From GWE2-40-63 sp041664345 (GTDB lineage Bacteria; Bacteroidota; Bacteroidia; Bacteroidales; SZUA-534), in contig JBAYKX010000002.1 in assembly GCA_041664345.1 (NCBI GenBank), positions 1 to 64,000 on the forward strand: 64,000 nt of DNA, given 5' to 3'. Below, piece by piece: positions 43,838 through 52,407 of the stretch. The notes beneath the pieces were generated by a model that was given only the letters and a program-made list of their open reading frames with translations, was not told the DNA's origin and did not search any database. A program made the position numbers and the translations under genes. The stretch's first letter is position 1. Every line of letters starts with the position of its first letter.

Positions 43838-46210
43838 TTACTCGTAACGCAAAGCTTCAACAGGATTCCTTGTAGCTGCTTTCCAACTCTGCCAACTTAC
43901 TGTTACAATAGCAATTCCCAATGCAATAATCCCCGCAAGGGTAAAAATCCACCAACTCAAAGGGGTTTTGTATGCAAAATTCTGGAGCCAGCGGTTCATA
44001 GCGATAAATGCAATGGGTGTGGCAATTACTAACGCTACAATAACCCATGATATGAAACTTTGGTTAAGCATAAGTATCACTTCCAAAATACTGGCACCGT
44101 TCACTTTACGGATACCAACTTCCTTTCTCCGCCGTTCGATTACAAACAACGAAAGTCCGAACAACCCAATGCACGAAATGAAAATAGCCACAAAAGTGAA
44201 ATACTTGAACAAACCTGAAATTTTTACTTCGCCGTTATAATACTCGGCTAGCCTATTGTCGAAAAAGCCGACCTCACATTTTGATTGCGGTATTACTTCC
44301 AGCCATGAGTTTTTAATTTCTGCAATAGTTTTTGAAAAATTACTGGAACTTACCCGAATGATAATATATTCAGGATCGGCCAATAACGGCAGAATAAAAA
44401 GGGGTTCTACGCCATTATGCAACGATTCATAATGAAAGTCCTCAACCACCCCGATGATGACTCCTTTATCACCACTCCACGGACTGAAATATTTACCCAC
44501 CGGGTTATCGATACCCATGCGCCGGATGGCTTCTTGATTGAGAATGACCTGTGGAAATTTAAAGTCATCTGGATTTAGCACATTTTCGTAACTATCGGGA
44601 AAATCATTGCCATCGATAAAATTAATCCCCAAGGTTTTAAAATAGTTTTTGTCGGCATTCATTTTACAAATGAGCACTCTGTTATCAGGGTCTTTTCCTT
44701 CCCAATCGTGACCCCACGAAGAGTTTCCGCCCCAAAATGGCAACTTATCGGAACGGGTAATCGATTCAACGCCGGTAAGGGTTGTCAACTTCTGTTTAAT
44801 GGCTTCATGTTTCGATTTGGCATTTCCGTCGAGTTGCAAATATATCAGGTTGGCATGATTATATCCTATGTCGTAATTGTTTACGTATTTTATTTGTTGC
44901 GAAATAATGATAGATCCGCTAATGAGAATAATGGCCAATGCAAATTGGAAAATTACCAACAGACTTTTCAAACTAACCATACGCTGTTTTTTGTTGTCCT
45001 GCTTTCGGATAGCCACAATGGCATTCACCGACGAAAGATACATGGAAGGATAGACCACCGACAGACCCAACACGGTAAAAATTACGCCCAGCATCATCAA
45101 TAAAATATAGGGGTTCTGTATTTGCCCGAATTGGATATTTTTTTCGGAAAGCGAACGGAATAACGGTAAAAACAACACAACCATTAACCAGCATAAGAGG
45201 ATACTAAAGAATATCATCATTCCCTTTTCGAGTAAAAATTGTTTTAAGATATTCGTCCGATTGGCCCCCATTACTTTCCTTACGCCAATTTCCTGACGGC
45301 GCTGCTCTGCTCGGGATATGGATAGATTAATGAAATTGATGGAGGCGATGAGGATAATGATTAGGGCAATTCCCAGAAATTGATAAATATACTGAATGCG
45401 GTTGTTTTTGCCGGAATAGGAATACAGGTGCTCATTTTTATAGGGGAACAGATGCAGCGAAGTATTCTCTTGCCCGTTATCTTTACAAACATTGGCAATT
45501 TTTGCATCCAAACTTTCAGCGTTGGTTCCCTCTTTTAGCAAGATGGTGGTATTGGGCCAGTTATTTCCCCATGCATTCAGGTTGGCACCATTCGATTGCA
45601 AAAATTCGATAGGAATGAGTACTTTAAAATTCAAAGTAGAATTGCTCTTAGGTGCAGCAATAACTGCCCCAACCGAAAACGAAAATTCATTGTTAAACTT
45701 TAATGTTTTGCCCAGCGGTGATTCATTCCCAAAAAACAACCGGCCCAGCTCATCGGTGATAATGATTTCGCCGGCAGCCAACGCATTCTTATTACCCGAA
45801 ATGAGGGTATATGAAAATACACTTAAGAAATTACTGTCAACAGAAAAAACCGGGCCTTCATTATATTCGATATTTTCATAATTAATTGGGAAAGTCCACA
45901 AATTATTAAAAGTGGTGGCCATGGCAACTTCTGGAAATTTTTTAACCAATTCCTTGCCCAGCGGGAAGGGGGTACACGAGGTGTATAACTCTTGTCCTTC
46001 AGAATATAGCTGATGCTCAAAAACCGTGTAAATGCGATTCAGGTTTTTATGAAACTTATCAAAATTCAGTTCATCGGCCACCCAAAAAAGGATAAAAACG
46101 ACCACGGTCAATCCAAGAGCCAGCCCGGCAATATTTATGATTGAGTAAGTACCATCCTTTCGGATGTTTTTCCATGCAAAATTCAAGTTTCTTAAAATCA
46201 TGACGTTCAA
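43838..46210 (-). CDS. FtsX/MacB-type ABC permease 2
   Basis: 790 aa. Helix 1 (INIAGLALGLTVVVFILFWV), periplasmic domain starting FDKFHKNLNRIYTV, then the first FtsX block with cytoplasmic loop EIGVRKVMGANRTNIL; second half with helix at about 415-435 (LKSLLVIFQFALAIILISGSI), periplasmic domain and final FtsX block with KEVGIRKVNGASILEV. It ends ATRNPVEALRYE. Both FtsX loops are well kept, unlike permease 1. Its last 60 codons are almost identical in DNA to those of permease 3, although the rest has diverged. Possible starts at 46210 or 46201. Confidence 0.88.
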   Translation of the reverse strand: MNVMILRNLNFAWKNIRKDGTYSIINIAGLALGLTVVVFILFWVADELNFDKFHKNLNRIYTVFEHQLYSEGQELYTSCTPFPLGKELVKKFPEVAMATTFNNLWTFPINYENIEYNEGPVFSVDSNFLSVFSYTLISGNKNALAAGEIIITDELGRLFFGNESPLGKTLKFNNEFSFSVGAVIAAPKSNSTLNFKVLIPIEFLQSNGANLNAWGNNWPNTTILLKEGTNAESLDAKIANVCKDNGQENTSLHLFPYKNEHLYSYSGKNNRIQYIYQFLGIALIIILIASINFINLSISRAEQRRQEIGVRKVMGANRTNILKQFLLEKGMMIFFSILLCWLMVVLFLPLFRSLSEKNIQFGQIQNPYILLMMLGVIFTVLGLSVVYPSMYLSSVNAIVAIRKQDNKKQRMVSLKSLLVIFQFALAIILISGSIIISQQIKYVNNYDIGYNHANLIYLQLDGNAKSKHEAIKQKLTTLTGVESITRSDKLPFWGGNSSWGHDWEGKDPDNRVLICKMNADKNYFKTLGINFIDGNDFPDSYENVLNPDDFKFPQVILNQEAIRRMGIDNPVGKYFSPWSGDKGVIIGVVEDFHYESLHNGVEPLFILPLLADPEYIIIRVSSSNFSKTIAEIKNSWLEVIPQSKCEVGFFDNRLAEYYNGEVKISGLFKYFTFVAIFISCIGLFGLSLFVIERRRKEVGIRKVNGASILEVILMLNQSFISWVIVALVIATPIAFIAMNRWLQNFAYKTPLSWWIFTLAGIIALGIAIVTVSWQSWKAATRNPVEALRYE

Positions 46211-46226
46211 TTTAAGTTAATATATT

Positions 46227-46276
46227 AGGGTTTCAAGGTTACTGGTTACCTTGTTACCTTGCTTCCTTGCTACCTC
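46227..46276. repeat. Octamer arrays in inverted orientation
   Basis: GGGTTTCAAGGTTACTGGTTAC followed at once by CTTGTTACCTTGCTTCCTTGCTACC. It ends four bases before the relic permease end at 46281. Confidence 0.7.
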
Positions 46277-46280
46277 TTTT

Positions 46281-46328
46281 TCATTCATAAGGTAGTGCCT
46301 CAACTTGGTTTCGGGTTGCCGCTTGCCA
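46281..46328 (-). pseudogene. Relic permease C-terminus (WQAATRNQVEALPYE-stop)
   Basis: Sixteen codons on the minus strand read WQAATRNQVEALPYE-stop, clearly the permease family end (WKAATRNPVEALRYE) with three or four changes. It is cut at its 5' side where a MITE-like element begins at 46332. It does not belong to an open gene. Confidence 0.87.
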
Positions 46329-46331
46329 ATT

Positions 46332-46432
46332 GTCTCGAACTTTGATTAAGCATGATTATTTGATGGTCTTTGATTTTTTTTTGTTCTCATAATCATGGTA
46401 ATCATTTAATCAGAATAATCAAGGTTCAAGAC
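46332..46432. mobile_element. MITE-like derivative 2 of the GxxExxY element
   Basis: 101 bp. Its left end is nearly identical to that of derivative 1 over about 45 bp; the right end reads GTCTTGAACCTTGATTATTC on the minus strand. It lies between a relic permease end and the stop of permease 3. Confidence 0.72.
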
Positions 46433-46434
46433 AT

Positions 46435-48864
46435 TTATTCGTATCTTAAACTCTCAACCGGATTCCGGGTGGCTGCTTTCCAACTCTGCCAACTTACCGT
46501 TACAATAGCAATTCCCAATGCAATAATCCCCGAAAGGGCAAAAACCCACCAACTTAAAGGGGTCTTGTAGGCAAAGCTTTGGAGCCACTGGTTCATGGCG
46601 TAATAAGCAATTGGTGTAGCGAGTAAAAAAGCCATAGCCACCCATTTCACCACTTCGCGGTTGTGCATCAGCATAATTTCCAATACTTTGGCCCCAATTA
46701 CCTTGCGTACTCCAATTTCTTTGGTCTGCTTTTCCATTTGGAAGGTAATTAAGGCATACATTCCCAATACCGAAATAAGTACGGCTATCAGTGCAAACAA
46801 ACTTAACACCTTCGATTGGGTATATTCATTTGCGTAAACACGTTGGTAACTGTCGCTCAAAAATTCGTACTCAAAAGGGGCATCGGGGTTTATCGATTTC
46901 CACTCATCGTTCATTACAGCCAATGACTTTGCGAGGTTGTTGGTATCAATGCGGCAGATGTAATTGCGGCTGAAAATTTTCCGGCTCACAATCATCAATG
47001 GTTTTTCTTTGCCAAAAAGACTGGTGTAATGAAAGTCGGGAACCACCCCAACCACCTGGCCGGCAGGGAAAAGATAAGGGATTTGGAAATCAATTTCAAA
47101 ACGTTTTCCAATGGCTTGATTCGGATCGGTAATACCCAGATAATCGAGTGCAGCTTGGTTCAGCAGGTATTTTTCGCGGTAATTTGATACCATTGGGGTT
47201 AACCGGTCTATTTCGGCTGTGTTATGTTGCTCTGTGGCTGTATTTAAATCGAGAACATTGTTTTCCCATTCCGGCGATGCCGTGGCCCCAAGGTCAACCG
47301 TTCCGGCTATGGACGGGATACCAAAAAACGAGAAGAAATTGGAGTCAATGCATAGGATATTTAAGGTTCTGTTTTCTTTGTTTTCAACCCCTTCCATTTT
47401 AAAGTGGAAATTATCGGTGATAGCCCCAGCAGGTTCTTCCATTACGGCGGTCATATCAAGTATCTCGGGATGTTTGAGCAGTTTTTCTTTCAACAAATCG
47501 TATTTTAATGCATTACTTTCGGGCACATGCGGCATTACCACCATATTGCTTGCATTGGCTCCCGGATGTAGCAGGTTTATCATTCCTATCTGCTTTTTCA
47601 TGACCAACACCGTGGCAATAACCATAATGGAAAGTACAAACTGGGTGACAAAAAAGAACCGGAACGATAATGTTTTAGTGGGTTTTAATGCCGAAAGATT
47701 AAGCCGACTATAAAAACGAAAAACCGGAAGTACAGCAAAGAAGATAGCCGCTAACGCCAGTATTAATAGTAAAGTAGCATAATTCACCCAAAGCAATGGG
47801 TTGATGAACGGAAGCTTAAATTGTGTTTTGGCTGAAATAAAAAGCAAAACAGCCATTGCCACCGAGAGCAGGATTAACACAATTTTTTCGGTTACTTCTT
47901 CTCCTACTAAATCACTCCTATTGGCACCGTGGAGCTTTTTGATGCTATGGGCCGATTTGTTTTTTATTAACTGCACGTAATTCAGGTTAAAGAAATTGGC
48001 AAGGGCCATTAAGTAAATAACCAGTGCCCCAAAAAGCAATAGGTACAAGGCACTCCCGTTGCCGCCAGCCTCCAGTTCACGGGTTTTATGGCTTTTTAAA
48101 TGAATATCGGTAATTGGTTGTAAATCAAAAATGGGGTTATGGTTTTCCTGCGCAAATAATGTATCGAGGCTATGTTCCAATGACTTTACCGATGTATTGG
48201 GAGTTAAAACTGTATAGGTATAAAGCCACAGGTTTCTAGAATCTAATGATGATAAGGTACACAACCATTCTGCTTTGAAATGGGTATTATCAGGAAAATC
48301 TTCAAGTACGCCCGTAATTGTATAATTTTTAGATGTTTTTTCTTTACCATGTTGTATGCTAACCTGCTTACCAATAACATCAAGGGTTCTAAAATATTTA
48401 AGCGCAACGGTGCGGGTTACAGCAACTTGTTCGGGATTTTTGAACATGGTTTCGCGCTGCCCTAGAACAATTGGATAATCAAACACCTCGAAAAAGCAAC
48501 TGTCGGCTCCATAAACCTTGCTGGAATAGAACTTTTCACCTGAATTTAAGTTGACAATTGCTTTGCCAAAAGAGGTTATTTTGGTTGTTTTCTCAAATTG
48601 CGGAAATTGGGTTGACATATAATCCACATAACCTGAATGCAGACGTGCATCGTGCATCGACGATTCGCCTTGGTTTACATCCATGGTAATGCGAAAAATG
48701 CGGTCGGCTTTTGAGTGAAAACCGTCGTAGTGCCACTGGTGGTAATTGTAGGCATATACAAACAATACACAACTAAATGCCACTGTTAACCCCAATAGGT
48801 TGATAAAGAAAAACATGGGGTTTTTTCTGATTCTGCGGGTGATTATTAGAAGGGTTCTTCTCAT
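46435..48864 (-). CDS. FtsX/MacB-type ABC permease 3, ATPase-linked
   Basis: 809 aa, the longest of the series and the only one directly preceded by an ATPase gene (9 bp). Helix 1 is FFFINLLGLTVAFSCVLFVYAY; the first FtsX loop reads SIKKLHGANRSDL, the second KEIGVRKVIGAKVLEIM. A periplasmic stretch near residues 500-540 (NNVLDLNTATEQHNTAEID) is longer than in the others. It ends ATRNPVESLRYE. The ATPase-permease pair could be the core transporter, with the same ATPase powering the other permeases; this sharing is inference. Confidence 0.89.
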   Translation of the reverse strand: MRRTLLIITRRIRKNPMFFFINLLGLTVAFSCVLFVYAYNYHQWHYDGFHSKADRIFRITMDVNQGESSMHDARLHSGYVDYMSTQFPQFEKTTKITSFGKAIVNLNSGEKFYSSKVYGADSCFFEVFDYPIVLGQRETMFKNPEQVAVTRTVALKYFRTLDVIGKQVSIQHGKEKTSKNYTITGVLEDFPDNTHFKAEWLCTLSSLDSRNLWLYTYTVLTPNTSVKSLEHSLDTLFAQENHNPIFDLQPITDIHLKSHKTRELEAGGNGSALYLLLFGALVIYLMALANFFNLNYVQLIKNKSAHSIKKLHGANRSDLVGEEVTEKIVLILLSVAMAVLLFISAKTQFKLPFINPLLWVNYATLLLILALAAIFFAVLPVFRFYSRLNLSALKPTKTLSFRFFFVTQFVLSIMVIATVLVMKKQIGMINLLHPGANASNMVVMPHVPESNALKYDLLKEKLLKHPEILDMTAVMEEPAGAITDNFHFKMEGVENKENRTLNILCIDSNFFSFFGIPSIAGTVDLGATASPEWENNVLDLNTATEQHNTAEIDRLTPMVSNYREKYLLNQAALDYLGITDPNQAIGKRFEIDFQIPYLFPAGQVVGVVPDFHYTSLFGKEKPLMIVSRKIFSRNYICRIDTNNLAKSLAVMNDEWKSINPDAPFEYEFLSDSYQRVYANEYTQSKVLSLFALIAVLISVLGMYALITFQMEKQTKEIGVRKVIGAKVLEIMLMHNREVVKWVAMAFLLATPIAYYAMNQWLQSFAYKTPLSWWVFALSGIIALGIAIVTVSWQSWKAATRNPVESLRYE

Positions 48865-48873
48865 ATTAGTTTT

Positions 48874-49548
48874 CTAAATCAATAAATCACTTGAAATTTT
48901 GCCATCGGTAAGCCTGATGATGCGTTTGCCGCATTTGGCAAATTCCTCATTGTGGGTAACTTGGATGATGGTTATTCCCTCGCTGTTAAGTTTTTGCATA
49001 ATTTCCATGATTTGCTTTCCCTGATCGGTGTGTAAGTTACCGGTTGGTTCGTCGGCTAGCAATAAACGGGGCTTTCCAACAATGGCACGGGCTACACCTA
49101 CCAATTGTTGCTGTCCGCCTGGAAGTTGTGCCGGAAATAAATCTTTTTTGGCCACCATGTTAAACCGGTCGAGCATTTCGGCTACCATGGCTTTGCGCTC
49201 GCTCGAATTAATGCCTTTATAAATCAAAGGGGTTTCAATGTTTTCGTAAACGGTCATCTCATCAATTAAATGAAAAGCCTGAAACACAAAGCCAACATAA
49301 TTGCGGTGAAATTCTACCTTCTTTTTTTCTTTCAATCCATGCACCGGTTGATCGAGAAAGAAATACTCACCTTCGCTGGGTTCATCGAGCATACCAATGA
49401 TGTTTAACAATGTAGATTTACCGGCTCCGCTAGGGCCCATGATGGATACAAATTCGCCTTCGTTGATTTGGATATTAACATTGTTCAATACATACGACCG
49501 TTGAAACTTGTTGTCGTAATACTTGCTTAGGTTTTTAAGTGTTATCAT
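48874..49548 (-). CDS. ABC transporter ATP-binding protein, the only one in the permease array
   Basis: 224 aa from ATG 49548 (MITLKNLSKYYDNKFQRSYV). An upstream frame extension to 49689 reads through repeats and is rejected. Walker A GPSGAGKST, Q-loop FVFQAFHLIDEMTVYENI, signature LPGGQQQLVGVARAI (a Pro replaces the usual Ser in LSGGQ), Walker B LLLADEPTGNL, H-loop IIQVTHNEEFA. MacB/LolD class. The Pro at the signature Ser could affect ATP contact. Stop is 9 bp before the permease 3 start. It probably serves several permeases. Confidence 0.92.
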   Translation of the reverse strand: MITLKNLSKYYDNKFQRSYVLNNVNIQINEGEFVSIMGPSGAGKSTLLNIIGMLDEPSEGEYFFLDQPVHGLKEKKKVEFHRNYVGFVFQAFHLIDEMTVYENIETPLIYKGINSSERKAMVAEMLDRFNMVAKKDLFPAQLPGGQQQLVGVARAIVGKPRLLLADEPTGNLHTDQGKQIMEIMQKLNSEGITIIQVTHNEEFAKCGKRIIRLTDGKISSDLLI

Positions 49549-49600
49549 ATTATTGTTTTTAAATAGGTTGCTTTTTTGTGTTAAATGGTTGCTGGTTACT

Positions 49601-49660
49601 TCCCGATAGCTATCGGGATTGGTTACTGTTTGCTGGTTTGTACCTTGCCACCTTGCTACC
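49601..49660. repeat. TCCCGATA palindrome and octamer run
   Basis: TCCCGATAGCTATCGGGA (49601-49618) is a perfect 18-bp palindrome of the family at 26793. TACCTTGCCACCTTGCTACC (49641-49660) is an octamer run. Both lie upstream of the ATPase start. Confidence 0.8.
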
Positions 49661-49667
49661 ATTATCA

Positions 49668-49715
49668 AATTGTTAATCATAGTTTTCAAATAATCATTTC
49701 AATCATAGTTCAAGA
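49668..49715. mobile_element. Right-end fragment of a GxxExxY-type element
   Basis: TTAATCATAGTTTT then AATCATTTCAATCATAGTTCAAGAC, ending exactly at the permease 4 stop. The left part is missing. Confidence 0.5.
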
Positions 49716-52061
49716 CTATTCATACCTCAGTGCCTCAACCGGATTCCTACTCGCCGCCCGCCACGTTTGAAACGAAACGGTCAACAAAGCAATTCCCAAA
49801 GCTATTATCCCCGAAAGGGCAAATATCCACCAGCTTAATTCGGTTTTGTAGGCAAAGCTCTGGAGCCATTGGTTCATGGCAACCCAAGCCAAAGGTGTTG
49901 CAATAATAAAGGCAATGACAACCCATTGGATAAAGTTTTTATTCAGTAAGGCTAGTATCTCCAAAACCTCTGCACCATTTACTTTATGTATGCCAATCTC
50001 TTTGGTCCGGCGTTGGGTTGAGTACAATGAAAATGCAAACAAACCCATAACCGCAATTAATATGGGTAACAAAATGAACATTTTGGTAATAGAAAGTAAT
50101 TGTTCTTCCGATTGATATTCAAGGTTTAATTGCTTGTCTAAAAACAGGGGATCGATATCGCAATTATATAAAGATGCAGCAATAGCTTTTAATTCACTTT
50201 TCACGCCTGCAGTATTTTGTAAATTATAGCGTACCAACAAAAAGCGGTAATTGGCTCTATTTTCAACCATAAACATGAAATTATCAATTGGATTGTAAAA
50301 AGATGCATAATGAAAATCCTTAATTACTCCACTAACATAAAAATCGACATCGGCAGGGTTGTTTTTTTTGCTTGATTCATTTATCCAATTAGCTATTTCC
50401 TCTTTTGTGCTATTTCTAAGTAAAGCTTTATAAAAAGTTGCGTTTACAACAAATTTAGGATTTTCAGAAAAGGGTAATGTATCGATTGTTTTAATCCCAA
50501 GTGTGTGTATTGCATCCATATCAGCCATGGCGAATTTTATTGGGTAGGTTTCTTCTGACTGGGTTAAATAAGTATCCTGTATTCTGTAACCTGGATATTG
50601 TTGAGCAGAACCAACAGCTATCACTCCAGGTACAGTTATAGCTTTTTCCTTAAATACACTTATATTTACTGTTGTATTAGTTGGCACTCTGAAAACCATG
50701 ATATTTTCAGGCGAATAGCCTAAATCGGCTTTATGAATATAGTTAATTTGTTTATTCAGTAATATTCCAAAAGTGGTTATAGCAATAACCACCACAAACT
50801 GGAAAATAATTAAAGAAACAGCTTTTTTATTTTCAGAGGTTAGTTTTTGCTTCAGTAAAAATGAAGTTGAAGCCAGCGAAGAAGTAACAACAATGAGCAA
50901 TCCGAGACTTGTTAGTATTAGCCAGAAAACCGGAGTTCCAATTTGAACCGACCATCCATTAAAAAAGGAAATACTTAACAAGGGATTAAGCAATTGGATT
51001 AGTAAAACGGCCAATATTAAAGCTGGAATTACCAAAAACAGAATTTCAATTGAATAAGATTTTAAAATCGAATAATTCGTCCCGCCTAAAAACTGCATAA
51101 TTTTGGTTTTATGCAATCGCTTTTCCGATCGGGCTAAGTTCATAATCAGGAAATTAAAAGTTGCGACTGCAAACAATAGTAAGCCGATTATAAGCAGTAG
51201 ATTCAGGTGAGAACGTTTTATTGCTGGTGAAAAGTCTCTTGTAAAACCAGGAGTAAAATGAATATCGGATAACGCTTGCAACTTTGAAGTAAAAGCCGAT
51301 ATTGGGGGTCCAAAGGCATTTCCTAATAATGGTGTTATTAAATTAGTTAGCTGAGTTTCTAATTCGGTTGCGGGAGTACCAGGCAACAAAGTTAAATATA
51401 CATACGCTCCAAAAACTTTAGCCTGTTCCAAATGGTATATGGGGCCCTCATAAAAGCCTTTTTTTGAGTGTATTAAATCAAATTTTATATGCATATTCAT
51501 AATATCATCGCTCAGTATGCCAACTACAGTAGCCGTGCGGTTTTCATTAAGATTTATTTCATTGTATTCCAACTGAATTGATTGACCGATTGGATTATTT
51601 TCTCCGAAAAGTGCAAATGCTGTTTTTTCAGATATAAAAACTGAATTTGGCTTATCAATATCTTTCGGATTTCCAATTTTGAGTGGAATATGAAAGTAGG
51701 ACATGAAATTGGTATCGGCATAAATCGGATTGATGATTCTTAATTTTTGCTTTCCCAAAACTATGTCAAATTCCTCATCATTTTTATAAAAGGTTGTTGA
51801 TGTCTTAATTGACGGATGTTCATGAAGAGCCTTGTCGAAAGCCGCAAAAGTGGAGGCCCATAGAGCACCAGCGCTATGTCCGGTAACAACGCGGTAACTG
51901 CGTTCCGGATTAGTCACATTTTTATCGAAACTGTAATGATAGTGCACAAAAAGCAAAATGACTACTGACATCATCAAAGCAATTGTAAGCCCAGCTATAT
52001 TAATTATCGAAAAGGTTTTATCCCTTAACAGGGAACGGATTGCTAATTTTATATTTTGCAT
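49716..52061 (-). CDS. FtsX/MacB-type ABC permease 4
   Basis: 781 aa. Helix 1 INIAGLTIALMMSVVILLFVHY; periplasmic domain SFDKNVTNPERSYRVV; the first FtsX loop is degenerate (SEKRLHKTKIMQFLGGTNYSIL); the second is KEIGIHKVNGAEVLEIL. It ends ASRNPVEALRYE. Its last 44-nt core is identical to permease 5 (49756-49799 and 52448-52491). Two helices near residues 335-390 (IEILFLVIPALILAVLLIQLL and a following one) complete the first block. More A+T-rich than its neighbours in the middle. No ATPase of its own on the minus strand upstream. Confidence 0.87.
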   Translation of the reverse strand: MQNIKLAIRSLLRDKTFSIINIAGLTIALMMSVVILLFVHYHYSFDKNVTNPERSYRVVTGHSAGALWASTFAAFDKALHEHPSIKTSTTFYKNDEEFDIVLGKQKLRIINPIYADTNFMSYFHIPLKIGNPKDIDKPNSVFISEKTAFALFGENNPIGQSIQLEYNEINLNENRTATVVGILSDDIMNMHIKFDLIHSKKGFYEGPIYHLEQAKVFGAYVYLTLLPGTPATELETQLTNLITPLLGNAFGPPISAFTSKLQALSDIHFTPGFTRDFSPAIKRSHLNLLLIIGLLLFAVATFNFLIMNLARSEKRLHKTKIMQFLGGTNYSILKSYSIEILFLVIPALILAVLLIQLLNPLLSISFFNGWSVQIGTPVFWLILTSLGLLIVVTSSLASTSFLLKQKLTSENKKAVSLIIFQFVVVIAITTFGILLNKQINYIHKADLGYSPENIMVFRVPTNTTVNISVFKEKAITVPGVIAVGSAQQYPGYRIQDTYLTQSEETYPIKFAMADMDAIHTLGIKTIDTLPFSENPKFVVNATFYKALLRNSTKEEIANWINESSKKNNPADVDFYVSGVIKDFHYASFYNPIDNFMFMVENRANYRFLLVRYNLQNTAGVKSELKAIAASLYNCDIDPLFLDKQLNLEYQSEEQLLSITKMFILLPILIAVMGLFAFSLYSTQRRTKEIGIHKVNGAEVLEILALLNKNFIQWVVIAFIIATPLAWVAMNQWLQSFAYKTELSWWIFALSGIIALGIALLTVSFQTWRAASRNPVEALRYE

Positions 52062-52106
52062 GCCACTTGGATTTAAATTGGTAATTGTTTATTACACATT
52101 TCTATA

Positions 52107-52154
52107 TTATTCACAACTCAAGACCTCAATCGGGCTAAGCATTGCAGCCCTAAT
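52107..52154 (-). pseudogene. Degenerate relic permease C-terminus
   Basis: Minus strand reads GIRAAMLSPIEVLSCE-stop, aligning with RAASRNPVEALRYE-stop (RAA, P, E, L and E kept). It sits between the start of permease 4 and the element at 52184. More decayed than the relic at 46281. Confidence 0.6.
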
Positions 52155-52183
52155 TCCGATAGTTATTGGGATGCCAGCAAATA

Positions 52184-52405
52184 GTCATGTACTTTGATTA
52201 AGCATGATTATTTGTTGGACTTTGATTTTTTGTTTTACACTCGTTTTAATTATAAGCTTTTACTCCCAAAATTTATTATTAATCCTATTTCCAAGTCATA
52301 TGCTTCCATTTATTTGTTTTAAATCATGGTTTTCATTTAATCAGAGTAATCAAAGCCTGCCCCAGCCTGCCCCGATTTCTCGGGGATACCTCCGGGGTTC
52401 AAGAC
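52184..52405. mobile_element. Internally deleted GxxExxY element with a palindromic insert
   Basis: 222 bp. The left end (CTTTGATTAAGCATGATTAT) matches derivatives 1 and 2. The middle encodes a relic of the GxxExxY C-terminus. The right end is broken by about 43 bp (52355-52398) holding CCCCGA-TTTC-TCGGGG (52370-52385), then GTTCAAGAC up to the permease 5 stop. Confidence 0.75.
52237..52306 (-). pseudogene. Relic of a GxxExxY gene (C-terminal part)
   Basis: The minus strand translates as EAYDLEIGLIINFGSKSL, stop, LKRV. The intact protein at 61522 reads EAYNLEVGLLINFGSKSL then EFKRV. Nearly full identity over 18 residues shows this element once carried the gene. Confidence 0.88.
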
Positions 52406-52407
52406 TT

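Noticed and set aside
49549..49689. 47-residue N-terminal extension of the array ATPase
   Set aside because: It translates the TCCCGATA palindrome, an octamer run and an element fragment; the domain starts at MITLKNLSKYY.
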